From the NCBI GenBank assembly GCA_964390795.1, contig CAYMLQ010000339.1, positions 1-6,537 on the forward strand: 6,537 nt of DNA, given 5' to 3'. The DNA is from CAYMLQ01 sp964390795 (GTDB lineage Bacteria > Verrucomicrobiota > Kiritimatiellia > RFP12 > UBA1067). The notes beneath the pieces were generated by a model. That model was not told the DNA's origin. It saw only the letters and a list, made by a program, of their open reading frames with translations, and did not search any database. A program made the position numbers and the translations under genes. Each line of letters opens with the position of its first letter. Position 1 is the first letter of the stretch. Positions 1 through 5,372 of this stretch are shown one piece after another.

Positions 1-54
1 CTCGGGCACCTTCAGTGCGGCCAGCAAGGGGCGCTGTTTCTTGGAGACCTCCAG
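1..54. other. Short stretch downstream of the CHAT gene, no supported feature
   Basis: The 54 bases after the TAG stop contain no ATG on the minus strand and no obvious hairpin plus T-run. A GGAGG lies just past the stop on the minus strand, but no ATG or GTG sits at a normal distance from it within the window. Two minus-strand frames remain open to the edge, so a further gene might start close by, but nothing can be called. Confidence 0.4.
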
Positions 55-3000
55 CTATTCGCCAATCAGCACAAAAGCCGCCCAGCAGAACGGGCTGGCG
101 TAGTCGGCGGCCTTGCCGTCCGCCGTCTTCCCATTGCACATGACGGTCAACTGCGCCTGCCGCAGCGCTTCGGCGCGATCCGTTTTACCTTCCTTCAAGC
201 GCTTGAAATACTCGGTTACCAACTGGCCCGTCGGGCCGCTTGGCACGTCCCAGAGGCTTGCGCTGACGCTCTCCGCCCCGGCTACGAAGAAGGCGCCGCT
301 CAAGCCCACCAGCCCCTCGCCTCCACGCAGCCTTCCCAGCCCGGTCTGGCAGGCCGAGAGCATCACCAGGTCGGTGTCCAGCTCCAAATCCAACACCTCC
401 TGGGCCTGTAGAAAACCGTCTTCACTGGAGTCGGCGGTCGGCGCGGAAAGAGCCACGAAAGAGAGCATGCCGTTCTGCGGGTCGGACAGACCGTGCGTGC
501 TGAAAAGCAGATACCTCCAACGGGTACCGGGCAAACCCGACTGAGTGCCCAGCAGACGTTTCGCCTGCTCTTCGCTGGCGGCCATGGAGGTGAGAACGAG
601 GGCGCTTGCGTCAGGATCAACGGCTGCCGCGCCGCTGACCAGCTGAGGCGGCCCGAACAGCGAGGCCACGCGCAGCGCTTCCTGTTCGGTCTCCGGAAGA
701 GGCCTCAAGCGCAGGCCGCTGCCGGCGTAATAGTCGCGCCGGACGCTGAACGCGCGCGTGATCATGTCGTCGCCTGCCCCCTTGGCGGGCAACAGGGGAA
801 GGCTGTCAGCGCTATACGACGGATTGGCGAACGCCAGCAGTTGACGCCGCTCCCTCTTGCGGAGTTGCTCGCGTGCCTTCTTCTGTTCGCGAAGGGCCTC
901 GAGTGTCGTCATTGCCGGCGTGTAGCTGACGCTGAACTCCTCAAGCACGTAACGCGACGCTGCTCCGCCTTCGGCCGCGATCCGCAGCATCGCAAACGGC
1001 ACATAGTGAAGCGAACCGTCGGGGATGACCAGCAGGTGATGTATCGACTTCTGCCGCACTTCGGCCAAGGCGGAAGCCGGCAGGACGGTGTTGCCGAGCC
1101 GCTGGAGGACCGCCTGTTCCTGGGCCGCGTCCACCAGGCTCCGCTTCACTTCGCGGCCCTGGTCTTCCGCCCGCGCAAGGGCCAGTTGGACGAGTCCGTC
1201 CAGACCGATCTTTTCCGGGCGCTTCTGCCAGGCGTCAACCAAGTGTCCGATTGCCGTTTGCTGGTGCACACGCGCCTCAGGCAGCGCCCGCGTTTCGCAG
1301 GCAAGCCGGTGCGCGGTGACGCCCTCGCGCGTCAGCAGCAACAGCCAGACATCCCGCTCGCCAACGGAGTACTGGAGCACGGCTGTGTCGGGCGACAGGT
1401 CAGCCGCGGTCTCCAGCGGCCTGCGAAACGCCGGCGCCACATAGCCGCCCAAGGCCGTACGCTTCAGCTCCACCTCGCCCATGTTGCGTCGCTGCTGTAG
1501 CTCTTCAATGTCCCGCGTCAGCTTGTCTCTCCGCTCCGCCTGTGCCTCCGGCAACCGCTCCCGCAGCGCCATGCGACTGCTGAGCTGCTGCGACAAGTCC
1601 TTGTCTTCCGCCAGCAGGCGTGCGTCGGCGCGAGCGGCTTTGAGCGATGAGCGCTCCCGCAGCGCATCATTCAGCGCGCGGCCTTTGCCTTGATCCGCAA
1701 AGTGGAACGCGGCCTCCAGCCCGGCTGAAGCCGACCGCGGATCGCGCGCCCATCGCACGACTGCGGCGTCCTCGCTGCCAACCGGAGTGCCGCCCCATTC
1801 GGCCAGCAGACTCGTCAATTCTGGGAAAACCCCGGCCACCTGCTCGAAGATTCCCTCGCGGTGTTCCCGCGCCAGCAGCTCCACACGCGCAGACTCCGCC
1901 CTTTCGCCCGCACGCAGCAACACCGAGAGCGCTCTCGCCTGATCGCCGGGCTCGCCGCGGCGGCGATAAGCTTGGCTCAAGCCGACGGCGATGCCGGCGG
2001 TCTGGCCCGATTGCTTGAACGCGGCAATCGCTTCCGCGAGCCGTCCGGCACCGAGGTGGCTGCGGCCGATATTTCCCCAGCATGCCAGTTGGTCGCGTTC
2101 AGTGCCCTGGAGGGATTGGAAGAGCCGCAAGGCCTGCTGGTGCTGCGCCATCGCCTCCTGCTGCCGGTCAAGACTGTCTAACGCGCCGCCGAGATTCAGG
2201 CGGCAGCGCGCCTGCTCGCGCTCGGTGCCCGCAAGTGCCTGGTAGAGCTTCAACGCCTGCTGCGTCTGCGCCAGCGCCTCTTCGAATTTTCCGAGACTGA
2301 ACAGCACCCCGCCGAGGTTCTGGTGACAGCCAGCCAGTTCGCGCTCTGCGGCGTGGAGACTCTGGAAGAGCGCCAGGGACAGCTGAAGCGGCCCCAGCGC
2401 CTCTTCGTACTTGCCGAGGTCCCTCAGCATTGTGCCGAGGTTGCCATAACAGCCAGCCTGCGGGCGTTCCGTGTTGCGGAGCGGCTGGTAGTGACGCAAG
2501 GCCAGCAGCATCTGCGCCATCGCCTCCTCGTATTTGCCAAGATCCCTGAGCGAGGTGCCGAGATTGTTGTAGCAGTCCGCCTGCTCGCGCGCAGTGCCTT
2601 GCAGCGACTGGAAGAGCGTCAATGCCTGCCGGTGGCACACCAGCGCCTCTTCGTGCCTTTCAAGCTGAGCCAGCGTCACGCCCAGGTTCTGGCTGCAACG
2701 CGCCTGTTCGAGGGCGGTGCCTTCGAGCGTCAGGTAGAGCCGCAGGGCCTGCTGTGTTTGCGCGATCGCCTGCTCGTGTTTGCCGAGACTGCTGAGCGCC
2801 ACGCCCAGGTTCTGGCAACAGTCCGCCTGATCGCGGTCTGCGCCTTGGAAAGCCCCGTAAAGCTTCAGCGCCTGTCGAATTTGCACGATGGCATCTTCGA
2901 ACTTACCGAGACTGCAAAGCGTCGCGCCGAGGTTGCCATAGCAGTCCGCCTGCTGGCGCTCGGTGTCAGGAAGCGACTGGAGGATCTGCAAGGCTTTGTT

Positions 3001-3807
3001 GTGTTGCGCCAAGGCCTCATCGTATCTGCAGAGATTCCTCAGCACCTCGCCGATATTTTGGCAACATCGCGCCTGATCGCGTTCGGAGCCTTGAACAGTC
3101 TGGTACAGCGCTAAAGCCCTCTTCATGTGCGTCAGAGCTTCTTCGTGCTTGCCGAGATTGCTCAGCGCCCCGCCGAGGTTATTGTGGCAGTCAGCCTGAG
3201 CGCCTTCGGTTGCCGGAAGGGCCTGAAAGAGCTTCAAAGCCTGCTGGTGGTGCGCCAGCGCCTCTTCGCTCTTGCCAAGATTCCTGAGCAGGCTGCCGAG
3301 GGTGCCATGGCAAGCGGCTTGGTCACGTTCGGCTCCCTGGAGCGTTTGGTAGAGCTGCAAAGCCTGCTGCGTCTGAGCCATCGCCTCTTTGTATTGGCTA
3401 AGACTGTCCAACGTCCAACCGATGCTTTGACAGCAACGCGCCTGTTGAAAGGCGGTGCCTTGAAGCGTCTGGTAGAGCTGCACGGCCTGCCGCATCTGTG
3501 CCATCGACTCCCCGCCTCTGCCAAGGTGCCGAAGAACCGTGCCGAGGTTCTTACGGCAGTCAGCCTGCTGCCGTTCCGTGCCGGGTAGAATCAGGAAGAG
3601 TTTCAAGGCGCTTGACCAACTGTCCGCCGCCTCCGCGTTGTTCCCACGCTCCGCAGCGGCAAGCGCGCGATTGTAGAGGTCGCGAGCCGTGTCGATGTCT
3701 TGCTGGGCGAGGGTCACACAGGCAACAAGCGAGAGCAACCCGCACAGTGCGAACACGCGGGGCGTCACGGGGCTGCTATCGGTTGGCTGGCGTCTTGCTA
3801 CGTTCAT
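55..3807 (-). CDS. Exported TPR-array protein with C-terminal CHAT (caspase-like) peptidase domain
   Basis: This 1250-residue protein is probably a caspase-like cysteine peptidase whose activity or targeting is governed by a TPR scaffold; its substrate is unknown. Residues 18-36 form a hydrophobic export segment after a basic N-terminus. LVAC at 27-30 resembles a lipobox, and cleavage after Ala34 is the alternative. A first TPR-like helix pair lies at about 38-71, followed by 13 units of exactly 41 residues (about 73-604), each with a Cys at the same place. A linker (about 605-720) holds the FADQGKGRAL motif common before CHAT domains, then a charged, probably coiled-coil stretch (720-775). 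The CHAT domain spans about 800-1249: VIPDGSLHYVPF (927-938), STHG with the predicted catalytic His1105, SACQTG with the predicted nucleophile Cys1153, and a typical WAAFVLIGE end. Both catalytic residues are present, so it looks active. The start is the ATG of an ATGA overlap with the upstream gene and leads directly into the signal segment. I see no clear Shine-Dalgarno, which suggests coupled translation. The family assignment is strong, but the biological role is not known. Confidence 0.93.
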   Translation of the reverse strand: MNVARRQPTDSSPVTPRVFALCGLLSLVACVTLAQQDIDTARDLYNRALAAAERGNNAEAADSWSSALKLFLILPGTERQQADCRKNLGTVLRHLGRGGESMAQMRQAVQLYQTLQGTAFQQARCCQSIGWTLDSLSQYKEAMAQTQQALQLYQTLQGAERDQAACHGTLGSLLRNLGKSEEALAHHQQALKLFQALPATEGAQADCHNNLGGALSNLGKHEEALTHMKRALALYQTVQGSERDQARCCQNIGEVLRNLCRYDEALAQHNKALQILQSLPDTERQQADCYGNLGATLCSLGKFEDAIVQIRQALKLYGAFQGADRDQADCCQNLGVALSSLGKHEQAIAQTQQALRLYLTLEGTALEQARCSQNLGVTLAQLERHEEALVCHRQALTLFQSLQGTAREQADCYNNLGTSLRDLGKYEEAMAQMLLALRHYQPLRNTERPQAGCYGNLGTMLRDLGKYEEALGPLQLSLALFQSLHAAERELAGCHQNLGGVLFSLGKFEEALAQTQQALKLYQALAGTEREQARCRLNLGGALDSLDRQQEAMAQHQQALRLFQSLQGTERDQLACWGNIGRSHLGAGRLAEAIAAFKQSGQTAGIAVGLSQAYRRRGEPGDQARALSVLLRAGERAESARVELLAREHREGIFEQVAGVFPELTSLLAEWGGTPVGSEDAAVVRWARDPRSASAGLEAAFHFADQGKGRALNDALRERSSLKAARADARLLAEDKDLSQQLSSRMALRERLPEAQAERRDKLTRDIEELQQRRNMGEVELKRTALGGYVAPAFRRPLETAADLSPDTAVLQYSVGERDVWLLLLTREGVTAHRLACETRALPEARVHQQTAIGHLVDAWQKRPEKIGLDGLVQLALARAEDQGREVKRSLVDAAQEQAVLQRLGNTVLPASALAEVRQKSIHHLLVIPDGSLHYVPFAMLRIAAEGGAASRYVLEEFSVSYTPAMTTLEALREQKKAREQLRKRERRQLLAFANPSYSADSLPLLPAKGAGDDMITRAFSVRRDYYAGSGLRLRPLPETEQEALRVASLFGPPQLVSGAAAVDPDASALVLTSMAASEEQAKRLLGTQSGLPGTRWRYLLFSTHGLSDPQNGMLSFVALSAPTADSSEDGFLQAQEVLDLELDTDLVMLSACQTGLGRLRGGEGLVGLSGAFFVAGAESVSASLWDVPSGPTGQLVTEYFKRLKEGKTDRAEALRQAQLTVMCNGKTADGKAADYASPFCWAAFVLIGE
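1996..3591 (-). repeat. Tandem array of 13 diverged 123-bp units encoding 41-residue TPRs
   Basis: Within the CHAT gene, a protein unit of 41 residues recurs 13 times in perfect register. The anchor cysteines are residues 84, 125, 166, 207, 248, 289, 330, 371, 412, 453, 494, 535 and 576, a constant step of 41 (123 bp) with no insertion or deletion. The approximate consensus is TERxQAxCxxNLG, then LxxLGKxEEA, then AQxQQALxLYQ. The NLG and EEA-QAL positions match TPR helices A and B, and the longer unit resembles the 41-42-residue TPRs of kinesin-light-chain type. Codons have diverged, so this is an old protein repeat rather than a recent DNA expansion. Boundaries are approximate. The last unit is degenerate in its second half. 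Confidence 0.9.
3706..3807 (-). other. Signal peptide or lipoprotein signal of the TPR-CHAT protein
   Basis: The first 34 residues hold a basic n-region (Arg5, Arg6, Arg17), a hydrophobic core (about 18-33) and two possible processing points. LVAC at 27-30 fits the lipobox pattern with Cys30 as the lipidated residue. Alternatively, a Sec signal peptidase I site may follow Ala34. The twin Arg is too far from the hydrophobic core and lacks the usual Tat context. Either reading places the TPR and CHAT domains outside the cytoplasm. An uncleaved membrane anchor is also possible. Confidence 0.65.
3804..3807 (-). promoter_or_regulatory. ATGA stop/start overlap between the DUF4062-TPR and TPR-CHAT genes
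   Basis: On the minus strand the four bases ATGA contain both the start codon of the TPR-CHAT gene and the TGA stop of the DUF4062-TPR gene. The bases just upstream of the start show no convincing Shine-Dalgarno, so ribosome re-initiation after termination is the likely mode of translation. This supports co-expression, probably at similar levels. Confidence 0.85.
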
Positions 3808-5372
3808 GGCGACAGGGACGGTTTGGCGGATAACCGGCTGGCTTCGTCACGCGCTTTCTGGGCAGCCTCCGGCAGGCCCTGCCCGTCGTAAGCGCGTGCG
3901 AGCAGACCACAGGCGAGCGGATTGTCCGGCTCACGTTTGCACCATTCAAGACACGCTTGCGCCGCCTCTTGAAACCGCTGCTGGTCAAGGCACCGCAGCG
4001 CTGTGACGACCAGCGGCGCGAGGGCAACGTCACCTTTGACCGAGCGGGTCTTGAGATCATCCGACTGCAGCGCGGGGGTGAGTGAGCCGGCAAACTCCCA
4101 CGCCAGAAGTTCGACTTGCTGGCGAACTTCCGGCTGGTCATAGTTCAGAGTCAGGGAACGCTGATAGGCAGCGAGCGCGTCTGTCTTGCGCCCGCCGGCC
4201 GCAAAAACGCGCCCCAAACCTTTGTGCGCATCCGCCAAGCCGGGCTCGATGCCAAGCGCCTTGCGGAAGGCGTGCTCAGCCTGCTGGACTAGCCTGAGGT
4301 CACTGGTGTTCACGCTGAACTTGGCGGCGTAGAGCATGCCGAGGTTAACCCAGCCTTGGGCGTCTTCGGGATAGGCGGCCAAATAGCGTTGGAAGTGAGA
4401 CAAGGCGTCATCGGTTCTGCCGCTGCGGTAGGCGAGAATGCCGAGGTTTGCAAAAGGCAGGTTGAACTGCGGGTCGATCCTAAGCGCGCTCTCGTAGTGT
4501 TCCTTCGCCTGACCGTCCGAGTCGCGCGGATCCAGCAGAAGGTAGGCGTTGCCCAGGTAGTTGTGGTACAGAGCGTTGTCCGGTTGCCGCTGCACCAGCA
4601 CGCGGTAACGGTCAAGGAACGGCTTCTGTAAACGGCCCAGCCGGGCGCATTCCTCAACGCGGCGGTGATAGCTGATGTTTGCAGGAGCGGAATCCGAAAG
4701 CTGTAGGTAGGCTGCGAAAGCGTCGGCATAGTTTTTGGCAACGAAGGCCGCATAGGCGCGCGGCTCAGTCATGGCCTCCGGCGGCGGAGGCTCAGTGACG
4801 GCCAACAGCACGCGGACGACGAGGGCGAGAATGGCAACCAGCAGCGCTGTCATCGCAGCAGCCCACAGCAGCGAGTTGCGGCGCAGCCTTGCCAGCTCAT
4901 CTTTCATCATGAGGATGGATGCCTTAAGCTCCGCGCTGGAGTTAAGCGGATGAAACATATTCGGGTCAGTCTGAAGAAGTCTCTGGCGGTAGCTGGCCTG
5001 CAAGCTTCGCAACTTCTCCGGCTCGGCTTCGTGCGGATCGGTGGCGAAGGTGTCATCCAGCACCAAGACCCAGACTTTCTTGCCCCGTTGGCGGGCGTAG
5101 AGAGCCTCGTACTGCGTGTAACTAACCCTGCCGAAACGCACGTCCGGTGCGGGCGGCTCGGCGCCATAACAGTGTCCCACGATCTGCACGACGCCTTTGC
5201 TCTGGTCAACCTTCTTGCGCAGCATCGCGAGAAGCAGACCTTCATTCACGCCGAAGACTTCTTGGAACACGGGCTCGTAACCCAGGAGTTGCAGCGTATG
5301 AGCGACCAGTTGCCGAGCGCTACCCAGTTCCTTGCTGACCGCGGAAATGAAAATGGGCGGGCGCAGGGTCAT
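3804..5372 (-). CDS. DUF4062 domain - transmembrane helix - TPR protein
   Basis: This 522-residue protein has three parts. Residues 4 to about 145 match DUF4062: the opening PPIFISAVSKELGSAR, the central VDQSKGVVQIVGHCYG, then RVSYTQYEAL followed by KKVWVLVLDD. DUF4062 is found at the N-terminus of many multidomain signalling proteins, often with NTPase or repeat domains; its biochemical activity is not settled. Residues about 167-190 form a single hydrophobic helix, preceded by a basic patch (Arg162, Arg164, Arg165) and followed by a proline-rich linker (TEPPPPEAMTEP). This suggests N-terminus inside and C-terminus outside. Residues about 205-510 hold several TPRs, for example YHNYLGNAYLLL, PFANLGILAYRSGRTDDAL and AHKGLGRVFAAGGRKTDAL. 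The same frame is open upstream to an ATG at 5645, but those 91 residues are Arg/Ala-rich, overlap the cytochrome gene and precede the DUF4062 opening, so the start at 5372 is preferred. An ATG at 5387 is a minor alternative. No NTPase domain is present. Confidence 0.9.
   Translation of the reverse strand: MTLRPPIFISAVSKELGSARQLVAHTLQLLGYEPVFQEVFGVNEGLLLAMLRKKVDQSKGVVQIVGHCYGAEPPAPDVRFGRVSYTQYEALYARQRGKKVWVLVLDDTFATDPHEAEPEKLRSLQASYRQRLLQTDPNMFHPLNSSAELKASILMMKDELARLRRNSLLWAAAMTALLVAILALVVRVLLAVTEPPPPEAMTEPRAYAAFVAKNYADAFAAYLQLSDSAPANISYHRRVEECARLGRLQKPFLDRYRVLVQRQPDNALYHNYLGNAYLLLDPRDSDGQAKEHYESALRIDPQFNLPFANLGILAYRSGRTDDALSHFQRYLAAYPEDAQGWVNLGMLYAAKFSVNTSDLRLVQQAEHAFRKALGIEPGLADAHKGLGRVFAAGGRKTDALAAYQRSLTLNYDQPEVRQQVELLAWEFAGSLTPALQSDDLKTRSVKGDVALAPLVVTALRCLDQQRFQEAAQACLEWCKREPDNPLACGLLARAYDGQGLPEAAQKARDEASRLSAKPSLSP
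4803..4874 (-). other. Single transmembrane helix of the DUF4062-TPR protein
   Basis: About 24 residues (167-190) are almost entirely Leu, Ala, Val and Ile, with one Arg (187) near the C-terminal end. The cluster of three Arg just before the helix and the acidic, proline-rich segment after it favour a cytoplasmic DUF4062 domain and an external TPR region under the positive-inside rule. Arg187 slightly weakens the prediction. Confidence 0.8.
5369..5372 (-). promoter_or_regulatory. ATGA stop/start overlap between the diheme cytochrome and DUF4062-TPR genes
   Basis: The TGA stop of the cytochrome gene and the ATG of the DUF4062 gene share four bases. An AAGGA lies directly against the ATG, too close for a normal Shine-Dalgarno, so translation of the DUF4062 gene probably depends on ribosomes finishing the cytochrome gene. 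This overlap also supports choosing 5372 rather than 5387 or 5645 as the start. Confidence 0.8.

Noticed and set aside
493..1500. 335-codon open frame on the plus strand opposite the CHAT domain
   Set aside because: It lies antisense to a region with clear CHAT motifs in the minus frame, and its translation is Arg/Gln-rich with no recognisable domain. It is a GC-driven shadow.
1647..2300. Several overlapping plus- and minus-strand open frames around the end of the TPR array
   Set aside because: They are Arg/Pro/Ala-rich, overlap each other and lack family motifs, whereas the minus-strand CHAT frame gives coherent TPR sequence throughout.
2323..3588. Long plus-strand open frame with a single stop near 3112, antisense to the TPR array and repetitive in translation
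   Set aside because: Its repetitiveness simply mirrors the 123-bp repeat of the real gene. Biased codons in each unit keep the antisense frame open.
1996..3591. The regular 123-bp repeat as a CRISPR array or non-coding satellite
   Set aside because: The units are diverged at DNA level, have no spacer structure and keep a perfect reading frame encoding TPR helices.
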